A stretch of 64,000 nt of DNA from Muribaculaceae bacterium (GCA_017621845.1 JAGASI010000024.1:1-64000); one strand, 5' to 3'; counted from the first letter of the stretch, positions 1-7,998 are shown. The notes: generated by a model not told the origin, from the sequence alone. A program made the numbers and translations.

Positions 1-28
1 GTCCGCTAAAATGACTACTTTTACCCAT
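1..28 (-). CDS. IS4-type transposase, 5' end only (cut by window edge)
   Basis: An ATG at 28 on the minus strand opens a frame that reads MGKSSHFSG and runs off the left edge. From memory this matches the N-terminus of the DUF4372-containing IS4-family transposases common in Bacteroidales, which usually start with MGKS and an aromatic residue. Only nine codons are visible, so the call rests on this short match and on the terminal-repeat-like sequence upstream. The rest of the gene lies outside the window, so its intactness cannot be judged. Confidence 0.5.
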
Positions 29-132
29 GGTTATTGTGATTTTTGGCGAAACCAAAATAACCAAATTGGGCTGACTCCTGCAAATGGAATCAGCCCTAAT
101 CTTTAATCACTTCAAAAAGTTTTATCGGACAG
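1..132 (-). mobile_element. Probable end of an IS4-family insertion sequence
   Basis: The element appears to end near 130-132, where the minus strand reads CTGTCCGATAAAACTTTTT, a plausible terminal inverted repeat. Between this end and the transposase ATG lies a leader of about 100 bases with a hairpin at 68-96 (GGGCTGA and TCAGCCC arms with inner TCC/GGA pairing). Such hairpins in IS leaders often block expression driven from outside promoters. The other end is outside the window, so the target duplication and exact boundary cannot be confirmed. Confidence 0.5.
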
Positions 133-395
133 CAATATTTTTTTTATTATTGTATAAAGACTTGATATAAGAGAACTCCGGCCTGCTGATTCGGGGTCAG
201 CGGACAGGAGCGGTTGGTATCCCCCCCCCCTGATAGAACTGCAAACTTCCAGACTCGGGATGCAGGCGCGGAGCGCCGGACTGTTATTAACCCCCGGTGC
301 AGGGACGGAGTCCCGAAGCCGGGGGCGTTAGCGGGTCACTTTTGAGTGAGGGCCGGAGGCATGAGTTGGGGTAGAGACTCTGCTAATGTTGTATG
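133..395. other. Intergenic region between the IS end and ligA
   Basis: No gene is visible. The stretch holds an AT-rich segment (133-180), a run of ten C at 221-230, and a palindrome cluster (annotated separately) immediately downstream of ligA. No classical terminator with a T tract follows ligA on the minus strand; the palindromes may serve that role. Confidence 0.6.
265..360. repeat. Cluster of GC-rich palindromes with TCC/GGA triloops
   Basis: Three hairpins share the same three-base loop: GGCGC-GGA-GCGCC at 265-277, GGGAC-GGA-GTCCC at 302-314, and GCC-GGA-GGC at 352-360. The middle one is nested inside a CCCCCGG/CCGGGGG stem (291-297 with 319-325). A further small hairpin, CACT/AGTG, lies at 337-348. 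The repeated design suggests an interspersed repetitive element of the REP type or a structured 3' end for the ligA transcript. Copy number elsewhere is unknown. Confidence 0.6.
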
Positions 396-2399
396 TTATT
401 GTAGCATAGTCAGGAAGTCTTGCTCGTTGATTATAGGGATGCCCAACTTTTGAGCCTTTTCTAATTTAGAAGGGCCCATATTCTCGCCTGCAAGGATAAA
501 GTCGGTTTTTTTGGAGATAGAACCGACGTTTTTGCCGCCATTTTGCTCAATCAATTCTTTATATTGCTCACGGCTATGTAGCGAGAATACTCCGCTGATA
601 ACTATTGACTTGCCGGCAAGAGCGTCAGATGATACTGATTTATCGGTTTCGGGCATTTCAAATTGTAGTCCGGCGTCGCGTAGTCGAGCGATGTTATCGC
701 GGTTGGTCTCAGAGGCAAAATAGTCGAGGATTGACACAGCGATGCGAGGACCCACATCTTCGATAGCTTGCAGTTGTTCAAGAGACATAGCCATGAGTCG
801 ATCAATGGAATGGACAGTGCGGGCTATTTTCTTGGCTGTTGTTTCGCCCACGTATGGTATTGAGAGGGCGAACAGAACCCGTTCAAAGCCCACAGATTTG
901 CTTTTCTCCAGTCCATCAATGATGCGTTCGGCGCTTTTCTGCCCAAACCGTTCCAGTCCCATGAGGTCGCTGACCTTGAGATCATATAAGTCGGCAATAT
1001 TCTTTACCAATCCTGACGAGAACAGAATTTCGGCGGTTTCCTCGCCAATTCCGTCAATATTCATCATGTGACGTCCTACAAAGTGCTCCACTCGTCCGGT
1101 AATCTGTGGCTGGCATCCCCACTTGTTGGGGCACACCCAGGCTGCTTCTCCATCAACGCGCACTAATGGGGTGCCGCATGCGGGGCAATGGGATACAAAC
1201 TTTACCGGCTCGGCTCCTTTAAGCCGGTTCTCTAAGTCAACGCCTGTGATTTTGGGTATAATTTCACCGCCTTTCTCGACATATAGCATGTCCCCCTCGT
1301 GTATATCGAGCGAGGTCATTATATCCTGGTTGTGGAGTGATGCACGCTTGACAATTGTTCCCGAGAGTAATACCGGCTCGAGATTGGCAACTGGAGTAAT
1401 GATGCCCATACGGCCTACATCAAATGAGACATATCGCAGACGTGTAGCAGCTCTCTCGGCCTGGAATTTGTAAGCTATGGCCCATCGTGGCGACTTGGCA
1501 GTGAAACCGAGGTTTAGTTGCTGTTTGAGTGAATTGACTTTGAAAACGAGACCATCGGTAGCGACCGGTAGCTCGCGTCGTGCTGTGTCCCAGTGATTGA
1601 TAAAGCGGTCAATCTCGTCAAGGTTATACAGCAGGGTCATGGCATCCGAAATTTTGAAGCCCCATCGACGTGCCGCCGCCATATTTTCATAATGGGTCGG
1701 GTAGGGGAGATTTTCGCCCAGAAGATAATAAAGATAGGCGTCGAGACCTCGGCTTGCGACAACAGAGGGGTTGAGAGACTTGAGGGTGCCGGCAGCGGCG
1801 TTACGCGGGTTGGCAAATAATGGTTCCTCGTTAAATGCACGCTCGGCATTAAGTCGCTCAAATTCAGTCCAGGGCAGTACAATCTCACCTCGTATCTCAA
1901 ACTTGTCGGGCCAGTCATTGCCTTGTAGTATCAGGGGTATAGAGCGTATGGTCTTGATGTTCTCAGTGACTACGTCGCCATGTGATCCGTCGCCACGTGT
2001 CACGGCACGCACCAGACGCCCGTGTTCATATATGAGCGAGATGCCGGTGCCGTCAAATTTCATCTCTCCGACAATCTCTATTTCTTGCTCTGGCAATGCC
2101 GTCTTTAATCGTGTGTACCATTGGTCAACATCGTCTATCGAGTAGGTGTTGCCCAGTGATAGCATGGGATATATGTGGGGCACTTGTTCAAATCCTGCCG
2201 ATAAATCACTTCCGACGCGATGGGTGGGCGATAGAGGATCATCATATTCGGGATGGGCATGCTCCAGATCTTCAAGTTCATGCATTTTCATGTCAAACTC
2301 GCGGTCTGAAATCGTTGGCGAGTTCAGGACATAGTACCGGTGGTTGTGTTGATTGAGTTCATCACGCAGTTGTTCGATATGTTGTCTGATGTTATCCAT
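396..2399 (-). CDS. ligA: NAD-dependent DNA ligase LigA
   Basis: Seals nicks in duplex DNA during replication and repair, using NAD+ to form a ligase-AMP intermediate. At 667 residues it has normal length. The order is Ia domain, adenylation domain with the KxDG motif (Lys114 is the AMP-accepting residue), OB fold around 325-400 ([10 protein letters not shown]), a four-cysteine zinc site (Cys405, 408, 423, 429), helix-hairpin-helix repeats around 440-580, and a C-terminal BRCT domain from about 590. Motifs DGLVFKVN (282-289) and WAIAYKF (306-312) are intact. The ATG at 2399 gives the usual N-terminus. It stands alone, back to back with the acyltransferase gene; a TAATTTTG element at 2433-2426 could be its -7. 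Confidence 0.97.
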   Translation of the reverse strand: MDNIRQHIEQLRDELNQHNHRYYVLNSPTISDREFDMKMHELEDLEHAHPEYDDPLSPTHRVGSDLSAGFEQVPHIYPMLSLGNTYSIDDVDQWYTRLKTALPEQEIEIVGEMKFDGTGISLIYEHGRLVRAVTRGDGSHGDVVTENIKTIRSIPLILQGNDWPDKFEIRGEIVLPWTEFERLNAERAFNEEPLFANPRNAAAGTLKSLNPSVVASRGLDAYLYYLLGENLPYPTHYENMAAARRWGFKISDAMTLLYNLDEIDRFINHWDTARRELPVATDGLVFKVNSLKQQLNLGFTAKSPRWAIAYKFQAERAATRLRYVSFDVGRMGIITPVANLEPVLLSGTIVKRASLHNQDIMTSLDIHEGDMLYVEKGGEIIPKITGVDLENRLKGAEPVKFVSHCPACGTPLVRVDGEAAWVCPNKWGCQPQITGRVEHFVGRHMMNIDGIGEETAEILFSSGLVKNIADLYDLKVSDLMGLERFGQKSAERIIDGLEKSKSVGFERVLFALSIPYVGETTAKKIARTVHSIDRLMAMSLEQLQAIEDVGPRIAVSILDYFASETNRDNIARLRDAGLQFEMPETDKSVSSDALAGKSIVISGVFSLHSREQYKELIEQNGGKNVGSISKKTDFILAGENMGPSKLEKAQKLGIPIINEQDFLTMLQ

Positions 2400-2564
2400 G
2401 GTCGGAAAGATTAGAGATGTATATACAAAATTACAAAAAATCTCGTATTTAGCCTTATCCGGTCGGTCTGTTGCTCAAAAAAAATTCATAATTTTGCCAC
2501 AAAAAGGTGGCTCATCCCGAGCCTTCCTCAAATATGCTTTTTAATAACGTAAAATTCACTGATT

Positions 2565-3278
2565 ATGATTTATTTATATCGCGTATATCAGATAATAATA
2601 ATGATACCGCTGATGATTGTGGCAACGTTGTTGGCCTGTTTGGTTGTGTCTTTGGGCTCGATTATGTTCGGAGGCCGATGGTGGGGATATTATCCGGCCA
2701 TGATATGGGCACGTGTGATGGCGTGGCTGACGTTTGTGAAAGTGACGGTGAGAGGTCGTGATAATATTTCTAAGCGACAGTCCTATATCTTTGTCGCCAA
2801 TCATCAGGGAGCCTATGACATTTTTGCGATATATGGTTTTCTTGGACATAACTTCAAGTGGATGATGAAAGCATCGTTACGTAAAATACCGTTTGTCGGA
2901 TATACTTGTGAGCGCGCCGGCCATATTTATGTTGATCGTTCAACACCTTCGGGAATACGTAAGACAATGACAGCTGCCGAAAAACAACTTAAGGACGGTA
3001 TGAGTGTTGTGGTGTTTCCTGAGGGCTCGCGTACACGTACCGGTCGTATGGGCGCTTTCAAACGAGGTGCTTTCTTGTTAGCCCAGGAATTTGATCTTCC
3101 TGTGGTGCCTCTGACAATAGATGGCGCTTTCAGGGTGATGCCCCGTGACAGTAAATTGCCTCGTCCGGGCCATATTGTAATAACGATCCATCAACCAATC
3201 GAGGCTGTCGATGGAAAGCACGATATTCCTCAACTTATCGAAAAGTCCCACCGTGTGATTGAGGCTTCGCTAAAATGA
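2565..3278 (+). CDS. 1-acyl-glycerol-3-phosphate acyltransferase (PlsC family)
   Basis: Expected to transfer an acyl chain to the sn-2 position of lysophosphatidic acid at the inner membrane. An N-terminal hydrophobic stretch (residues 8-35) anchors it. The catalytic H-x4-D motif is NHQGAYD (His80, Asp85) and the substrate-binding block is FPEGSRT (151-157), followed by GAFKRGAF. The length of 237 residues is typical. Bacteroidales often carry several PlsC-like genes, and an ornithine- or glycine-lipid acyltransferase is a possible alternative role. A TAATTTTG at 2489-2496 may be its -7 element. Confidence 0.9.
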   Translation: MIYLYRVYQIIIMIPLMIVATLLACLVVSLGSIMFGGRWWGYYPAMIWARVMAWLTFVKVTVRGRDNISKRQSYIFVANHQGAYDIFAIYGFLGHNFKWMMKASLRKIPFVGYTCERAGHIYVDRSTPSGIRKTMTAAEKQLKDGMSVVVFPEGSRTRTGRMGAFKRGAFLLAQEFDLPVVPLTIDGAFRVMPRDSKLPRPGHIVITIHQPIEAVDGKHDIPQLIEKSHRVIEASLK

Positions 3279-3337
3279 ACATATTTATGTTGATTATTGT
3301 TAATGTTGTATTAAATACATTTAATAAATATTGAAAC

Positions 3338-3970
3338 ATGAAAACAATTGGCACAATATTCAAGTCGGTCGTTGCTATGGTAGCAGTGATGGTGATGGCA
3401 TCATGCTCAGAAGATGTTGATAAACTTACAGGTTCTTGGATTTCGGGTGAAACGCGGTTGCAACTCGATGAGGCAAACCTTGCCGACTGCCGTACAACCT
3501 CAAGGTTAACGTTTACTCCCGATAAAAATGACTCCCGCTCGGGTAAAATAGATATTGTTACAGATGTTGTGATAGATGACGCATTACCTCAGGTAGATTC
3601 ATTGACGGCTCCTTATGAGATTACAGTTGTTGGACAAGCCACGATTTCGGGTAAATATGAGTGGGCCAAAGACGAGGATGATGAAATTGTGGTTAGCCTT
3701 GATAACTCGACCCTTAGGGTCGTGGTTGATCCCGAGGGAGTGCAACTTGTATCTAACGCATTGACTCAAACAGAGACTCCTGAGGTAGTCCAGCTTAATC
3801 AAACAGCTCTTGCCGGTTTTTATCAACGTCAGGTGAAGCGCGCCATTCACACTGTTTATGACCGTTATACCAAAATAGAGGATATGAAGTTTGAAAAAAC
3901 CATCATGTCATGTGAGATAGGTAATCAGGATTATATATTCCGTCGTGTTGGTTCGGCTTCAGTTGAATAA
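3338..3970 (+). CDS. Putative lipoprotein, lipocalin-like, unknown function
   Basis: A 210-residue protein with a type II signal peptide; the lipobox ends at Cys23 (MASC). The mature part starts with a LTGSW motif, as in lipocalin-like DUF families of Bacteroidetes, and is rich in predicted beta strands with many Asp, Thr and Val residues. It carries no catalytic motif I recognise. It follows the acyltransferase after 59 bases and ends at a strong terminator, so the two may share a transcript. Likely a periplasm-facing or surface lipoprotein; function unknown. Confidence 0.7.
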   Translation: MKTIGTIFKSVVAMVAVMVMASCSEDVDKLTGSWISGETRLQLDEANLADCRTTSRLTFTPDKNDSRSGKIDIVTDVVIDDALPQVDSLTAPYEITVVGQATISGKYEWAKDEDDEIVVSLDNSTLRVVVDPEGVQLVSNALTQTETPEVVQLNQTALAGFYQRQVKRAIHTVYDRYTKIEDMKFEKTIMSCEIGNQDYIFRRVGSASVE

Positions 3971-3993
3971 CGGCTGTTGTTATTAATTAATTG

Positions 3994-4047
3994 AAAAAAC
4001 ACACTGATGGCCCGCTGATATCTATGGCGGGCCATCAATGTGTTTTT
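3994..4047. terminator. Bidirectional intrinsic terminator
   Basis: A stem of ATGGCCCGC (4007-4015) with GCGGGCCAT (4027-4035) is flanked by an A-run that pairs with the following T-run (AAAAAACACA / TGTGTTTTT). It sits between the convergent lipoprotein (plus) and barrel (minus) genes and can end transcription both ways. Confidence 0.9.
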
Positions 4048-4083
4048 ATTTCATGTCTTTAGTGGAGACAATACTCCAAGTTG

Positions 4084-4701
4084 TCAGAATAGCCATGCGG
4101 CGGTTACGGTCCAGTATTTGTTGCGACCGGTGACGTCTCCACCGTTGGAAATGCCGAGGTGTTTGGCGGCTTTGGTCATGCCTATGCCATAGCTGGCACC
4201 TATCTGCAAGTGGTTGATAAGTTCGGCGCCAAATCCAAAATTCCAGGATACGTCAAACTTCTTGCTCTCCCAGGCCTCGCTGATGGCTTTGCTTGAGGTC
4301 AGGAATGCAAAGCTGGGACCGGTGAAAATGTAAGGCTTGATAATCTTGCCGATACCTATTATGTTTATCTTCCACTTGAGGTTGAGGGGAATTTCAATCC
4401 AGTCCTTGGATAAATTGGTGTAACTGGTCTCGCCATTGGCGTCTTCTTGATAGAACTTGGAATCGCGACGTACATACATCACTGATGCGTCCATGCCGAT
4501 GCCAATGACGGGAGCGGTAAACTCAACCTGTAGACCACCTGTAAATCCGGCACGGTTATCACTTGACCATAGGTCGTCTGAAAATTTAAGAGAGTTGACT
4601 GTGAGACCTACACGAGGACCGATCTTGAACTCGGCATGTGCCGGCATTGTCAATGCCACGATGGCAATCACTGCAATTAATAGGCGTTTGAAGTTTTTCA
4701 T
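4084..4701 (-). CDS. Outer-membrane beta-barrel protein (porin-family fold)
   Basis: A 205-residue protein with a signal peptide (KRLLIAVIAIVAL, cleavage after AHA near residue 23). The rest shows alternating hydrophobic strands and the GPRVGL and GLQVEF patterns of small Bacteroidetes barrels of the OmpW/PorT-like type, ending in an aromatic residue (WLF) as barrels do for BAM recognition. No specific substrate can be inferred. It is a single gene with its own promoter region, divergent from the DUF59 gene. Confidence 0.8.
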   Translation of the reverse strand: MKNFKRLLIAVIAIVALTMPAHAEFKIGPRVGLTVNSLKFSDDLWSSDNRAGFTGGLQVEFTAPVIGIGMDASVMYVRRDSKFYQEDANGETSYTNLSKDWIEIPLNLKWKINIIGIGKIIKPYIFTGPSFAFLTSSKAISEAWESKKFDVSWNFGFGAELINHLQIGASYGIGMTKAAKHLGISNGGDVTGRNKYWTVTAAWLF

Positions 4702-4757
4702 AAGCTGTTTGGTTAATTATTGTTTGATTAATGTTTATGATGTCTTAATATACATCA

Positions 4758-4765
4758 CAAAGGTA
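4758..4765 (-). promoter_or_regulatory. -7 element for the barrel gene
   Basis: Read on the minus strand this is TACCTTTG, a perfect Bacteroidetes -7 box, 57 bases upstream of the ATG at 4701. No clear TTTG lies at the -33 position, so the upstream half is weak. Confidence 0.55.
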
Positions 4766-4793
4766 GCTTTATTTTTTTGTTATAAAAAATTCT

Positions 4794-4801
4794 TACCTTT
4801 G
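4794..4801 (+). promoter_or_regulatory. -7 element for the DUF59-lpxH operon
   Basis: TACCTTTG on the plus strand, 25 bases before the ATG at 4826, so the leader is short. The -33 half is AT-rich without a clear TTTG at the right distance. It is divergent from the matching element at 4765-4758, with 28 bases between the boxes. Confidence 0.6.
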
Positions 4802-4825
4802 TAAGATAATATAATGTACTGAAAA

Positions 4826-5146
4826 ATGACACCCGAAGAAAAATTACAGCTCGAGGAAAAGGTGGTGGCGATGTTGCGCACTGTCTTTGATCCTGAGATA
4901 CCGGTCGATATTTATTCGCTCGGACTTATTTATAGAATTGATGTCCGGGATAATGGCGACCTTGATATAGACATGACGCTGACAGCTCCCAATTGTCCGG
5001 CAGCCGACTTTATTGTTGAGGATGCTCGGCTTAAGCTTGAGTCTATTGATGGAATTAACAGCGTGAATATCAATATAGTGTTTACGCCTGAGTGGGATAA
5101 AGATATGATGTCAGACGAGGCTAAGCTTGAACTTGGTTTTATGTAA
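4826..5146 (+). CDS. DUF59/MIP18-family iron-sulfur assembly factor (SufT-like)
   Basis: A 106-residue protein of the DUF59 family, whose bacterial members (SufT, PaaD) assist maturation or repair of iron-sulfur proteins. Family signatures are visible: DPEIPV around residue 22, SLGLIY at about 31, TLTAPNCPAA with its conserved cysteine near residue 57, and PEWD near 90. It is followed after two bases by lpxH, with which it forms an operon. The pairing with lpxH says little about its target. Confidence 0.9.
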   Translation: MTPEEKLQLEEKVVAMLRTVFDPEIPVDIYSLGLIYRIDVRDNGDLDIDMTLTAPNCPAADFIVEDARLKLESIDGINSVNINIVFTPEWDKDMMSDEAKLELGFM

Positions 5147-5148
5147 TC

Positions 5149-5910
5149 ATGGTTAAACCGGCAGTGACATATTTTCTCAGTGACTTGCATTTAGGAGCAA
5201 CCTATATGTCTGATGAGCGTGAGCACGAGCGTCGGGTTATCGATATGCTTAAAATGATGTCCCATGATGCACGTACGGTCTATCTGTTGGGTGACGTGCT
5301 TGATTATTGGTTTGAGTACCGCACAGTAGTGCCTCGTGGTCATGTGAGATTCTTTGGACAGCTTGCCTCAATGGTTGATTCTGGAATTGAGGTTTATTGG
5401 TTTGCCGGAAATCATGATATATGGTTGTTTGACTACTTGTCCCAAGAGCTTGGTGTAAAGGTTGTGGATGGTACGGTAATAAAAGATATCGACGGCGTCA
5501 AATTCTTTCTTGGTCATGGCGATGGTATTGGAGATACTTCGCGTGGATTTAGAATTATACGGTCAATTTTCCGTAATAAAATATGCCAGAAGCTCTTTTC
5601 GGCAATACATCCCCGTTGGACAGTCCCATTTGCTTACCGTTGGAGCCGACATTCACGTAAGGTCAGAGGTGGAGGTGTGGCAACTTATGGTGGTGATGAC
5701 AATGAACCTCAGATGAGATTTGTGAAGGAATATAGCCTCAAGCATCCGGATATCAGGTACTATATCATGGGTCATCGACATGTTTTTGTAAATCGGCCTG
5801 TTGGTAATGGCGCCAACCTCATTATTTTAGGGGATTGTTTTAACCAATATACTTATGCCCGCTGGGATGGTCAAAATCTATCACTTGAACATTTTGACAC
5901 AACAGAGTGA
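5149..5910 (+). CDS. lpxH: UDP-2,3-diacylglucosamine diphosphatase LpxH
   Basis: Hydrolyses UDP-2,3-diacylglucosamine to lipid X and UMP in lipid A synthesis, at the cytoplasmic face of the inner membrane. The calcineurin-like metal sites are all visible: SDLHLG (Asp12, His14), LGDVLDYW (Asp49), AGNHD (Asn88, His89), LGHGDG (His123) and MGHRH near residue 205. The length of 253 is normal. It starts two bases after the stop of the DUF59 gene. Some Bacteroidetes carry further LpxH-like phosphoesterases, so this could be a paralogue, but the pattern fits LpxH well. Confidence 0.88.
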   Translation: MVKPAVTYFLSDLHLGATYMSDEREHERRVIDMLKMMSHDARTVYLLGDVLDYWFEYRTVVPRGHVRFFGQLASMVDSGIEVYWFAGNHDIWLFDYLSQELGVKVVDGTVIKDIDGVKFFLGHGDGIGDTSRGFRIIRSIFRNKICQKLFSAIHPRWTVPFAYRWSRHSRKVRGGGVATYGGDDNEPQMRFVKEYSLKHPDIRYYIMGHRHVFVNRPVGNGANLIILGDCFNQYTYARWDGQNLSLEHFDTTE

Positions 5911-6061
5911 AATCTTTACAAATTTTAACACAGGGTAAATTTATAGCCTTAAGTCCTTGGTTGGTTGGTTAATGAATTGATTATTAGATTGTTGGATTTT
6001 GGTTTTTGGGGAATGACATAAGGAGTGTTTTAAAAACATGCTTTATAACATAAAAAAATAT

Positions 6062-6092
6062 TTTGCACAATGTCACATAAGCAGTACCTTTG
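6062..6092 (+). promoter_or_regulatory. Promoter of the candidate small RNA
   Basis: TTTG at 6062-6065, a 19-base spacer and TACCTTTG at 6085-6092 form an almost ideal Bacteroidetes housekeeping promoter. It is the same arrangement as at the tRNA gene (7951-7981). No protein start follows before the terminator at 6181. Confidence 0.8.
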
Positions 6093-6097
6093 TACCG

Positions 6098-6181
6098 CAA
6101 ACCTAAAACAATCTTTTTTACCTTAGAAATTGTACCTATTGGAAACCTATAAGAAGGGCCTCTGTGATAGAGGCCCTTTTT
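6098..6181 (+). ncRNA. Candidate small RNA, about 84 nt
   Basis: A stand-alone unit lies between the promoter at 6062-6092 and an intrinsic terminator (arms 6154-6163 and 6169-6178, loop GTGAT, then a T-run). The body contains four ACCTA or ACCTT motifs at 6101, 6120, 6134 and 6145, and a possible CAAT/ATTG pairing across 6108-6132. There is no start codon with a meaningful frame. I do not recognise it as 6S, RNase P, SRP RNA or tmRNA, all of which are longer. The start is estimated from the promoter. Confidence 0.6.
6154..6181 (+). terminator. Intrinsic terminator of the candidate small RNA
   Basis: AAGGGCCTCT and AGAGGCCCTT form a perfect 10-bp stem with a five-base loop, directly followed by T residues. 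It lies about 245 bases after the lpxH stop, so it may also catch lpxH read-through. Confidence 0.9.
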
Positions 6182-6312
6182 ATGATATATCACTCTTATG
6201 CCGAATGATGTGTCGGGTAAATTGGTCTCCTGCTTAGTCGGTCTTTGTCTAACGGTATGGTGGTGAACTTTAACAAATTTTGTCGGATTTTGCACTGCTG
6301 AGTCCATTATAA

Positions 6313-6344
6313 TTTGTGACTATTGACAAGTTTTATTAATTTTG
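6313..6344 (+). promoter_or_regulatory. Promoter of the LysE-CBM9 operon
   Basis: TTTG (6313-6316), 20 bases, then TAATTTTG (6337-6344). The predicted start near 6351 leaves a leader of about 45 bases before the ATG at 6396. Confidence 0.7.
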
Positions 6345-6395
6345 TTGGCTATGTGAGGATGAGTTATTAAAATAGATGCCTCATAATTAAGTGTG

Positions 6396-7124
6396 ATGAA
6401 TGAATTTATGTACATATTACCGCGAGGACTTGCTATAGGTATTTTGATATCGGCGCCTATGGGGCCTATCGGTATGCTCATAATTCAACGCACTCTCAGT
6501 AAAGGCCGTTGGCCGGCATTTTTTACAGGTATTGGTGCAGCGTTTTCTGACTTGCTCTATTGCCTGCTGACCGGTCTGGGTATAAGTTTTATTACCGATT
6601 TTATCGAGCAACATCAATTTGGGCTACAGATGCTCGGTGCGCTCGTGTTGGCAGCGTTTGGAGTATACCTGTTTCGTAAAAATCCTACCCGAGCCCTGAA
6701 GCCTAACGAGATTACTGTCAATAACTATTGGTTGGACTTGGTTACAGGTTTTCTTTTGACGTTCTCCAATCCGCTGATATTGTTCTTTATAATTGGATTA
6801 TTTGCCCAGTTTAGTTTTATACTTCCCGAGTTTGGGCCTCACCATTTTATAGTGGGATATTCGATGATATTTGCCGGGGCGCTTTTGTGGTGGTATCTTA
6901 TCACGATGTTGGTTAATAAGTTGCGTAGTCGCTTCAATGTGCGTTCGTTGTGGCTGATTAACCGCATTATTGGCGGGGTTCTTATCGGTATGGCTGTGGT
7001 GGGAGCCGGTTATGGTATTCATAATGAATATATTGCACCTCATAAAGTTCACAAAACAGTTAGTGAAAGCCAGTCCCGTCATCAAGCCGGTATACCACCT
7101 GCTGTAAAATATTTAACTTTATAG
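6396..7124 (+). CDS. LysE/RhtB-family amino-acid exporter
   Basis: An integral inner-membrane protein of about 242 residues with roughly six hydrophobic segments. The N-terminal GLAIGILISAPMGPIG block is the family signature; the conserved Gly-Pro pairs sit in the first helix. LysE-type carriers export amino acids or related small molecules; the substrate here is unknown. A GTG at 6393 lies just before the ATG at 6396 and I prefer the ATG. The end is two bases from the next gene, so both form an operon behind the promoter at 6313-6344. Confidence 0.85.
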   Translation: MNEFMYILPRGLAIGILISAPMGPIGMLIIQRTLSKGRWPAFFTGIGAAFSDLLYCLLTGLGISFITDFIEQHQFGLQMLGALVLAAFGVYLFRKNPTRALKPNEITVNNYWLDLVTGFLLTFSNPLILFFIIGLFAQFSFILPEFGPHHFIVGYSMIFAGALLWWYLITMLVNKLRSRFNVRSLWLINRIIGGVLIGMAVVGAGYGIHNEYIAPHKVHKTVSESQSRHQAGIPPAVKYLTL

Positions 7125-7126
7125 AT

Positions 7127-7780
7127 ATGACCAAAACTTTAACCGTCCCTTATATACCCTCATTGGATGGCGAGGATAAAGTAGACCAGATACTTGCCAT
7201 CTTAGATAACGAAGGTGTCAGACGTTCGATAGCATCCCTTAATTGGCCGGATACATACCCCTATTCGCCATTGACGACGTTTACTATTGCTCATACCGGC
7301 AAAAACCTCTACATAGATTTTTTTGTACGTTGTAATTACCTCAGAGCGTGTAACTATACCAATCAGTCTCCGGTATCTCAAGACTCGTGTGTCGAGTTTT
7401 TTGTGTCCCCTACATCTGATAGCCATTATTGGAATTTTGAGTTCAACTGTATCGGGGCGATAAATGCCTCACATCGCAGTGAGCGTCATAATCCAACGCG
7501 TCTCAACGCCGACGAGTTGAACCGTGTGATCAGAGTGGCTTCGTGTGGAACTAAGCCTTTCTGTGAGATGGAAGGAATTTTCAGCTGGAATCTTTTGGTC
7601 AAGATTCCTCTTGACCTCATAGGCGTTAAGTATCAAGGAGTGCCCTTTAAGATGACAGGCAATTTCTATAAATGTGCATCGGCGACATCTGCTCCCCATT
7701 ACTTGAGTTGGAACCCGATAGACTCTCCCAATCCCGACTTCCATCGTCCTGACGATTTTGGTGAAATAATTCTTGCTTGA
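7127..7780 (+). CDS. CBM9-like carbohydrate-binding domain protein, no signal peptide
   Basis: A 217-residue protein resembling the family 9 carbohydrate-binding-like domain: a strand-rich fold with YIDFFVRC near 63, the VEFFVSP block near 87 and the WNFEFN block near 100, ending with HRPDDFGEIIL. Members of this fold usually occur in secreted glycan-binding proteins, but no signal peptide, TonB motif or catalytic domain is visible here, so it is probably cytoplasmic. It is translated two bases after the LysE-family exporter. Function unknown beyond probable sugar binding. Confidence 0.7.
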   Translation: MTKTLTVPYIPSLDGEDKVDQILAILDNEGVRRSIASLNWPDTYPYSPLTTFTIAHTGKNLYIDFFVRCNYLRACNYTNQSPVSQDSCVEFFVSPTSDSHYWNFEFNCIGAINASHRSERHNPTRLNADELNRVIRVASCGTKPFCEMEGIFSWNLLVKIPLDLIGVKYQGVPFKMTGNFYKCASATSAPHYLSWNPIDSPNPDFHRPDDFGEIILA

Positions 7781-7950
7781 TAAGGATGTTAACAGTTCTT
7801 GACCATAGCGAGATTACGTTAAGAATTTAGAATGAGGTTCTTGGTGATTGTCAAATTGTTTGCTTCATAGAAGTGTCGGTAAGATATATATTTTGTATTA
7901 TGCCTATTGGTAAATATGGTGTTAACTAAAGTTAAAACGCAAACAGAGGG

Positions 7951-7981
7951 TTTGTTGAATAAAAATAAAGTTATACCTTTG
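7951..7981 (+). promoter_or_regulatory. Promoter of tRNA-Glu
   Basis: TTTG (7951-7954), a 19-base spacer, and TACCTTTG (7974-7981). The tRNA begins 17 bases after the -7 box, leaving a short 5' leader for RNase P. Confidence 0.85.
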
Positions 7982-7998
7982 CAATCACAAAACAGTAA

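Larger units (their letters stand above)
5911..6395 (+). other. Intergenic region holding a small-RNA unit and the lysE promoter
   Basis: Most of this gap of about 480 bases is explained by a promoter at 6062-6092, a short transcript ending at a terminator at 6154-6181, and a second promoter at 6313-6344 for the LysE gene. The stretches 5911-6050 and 6190-6310 hold nothing I recognise. Confidence 0.6.

Noticed and set aside
1-11. GTCCGCTAAAA as an inverted repeat of the TTTTATCGGAC at 120-130
   Set aside because: The left copy falls inside the transposase start (codons for HFSG read on the minus strand), and the window edge happens to cut there. The match is probably chance.
5984-6307. A 107-codon open frame on the minus strand between lpxH and lysE
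   Set aside because: It contains a promoter and a perfect terminator for the opposite strand, and its predicted peptide is strongly basic without domain character. The small-RNA explanation fits better.
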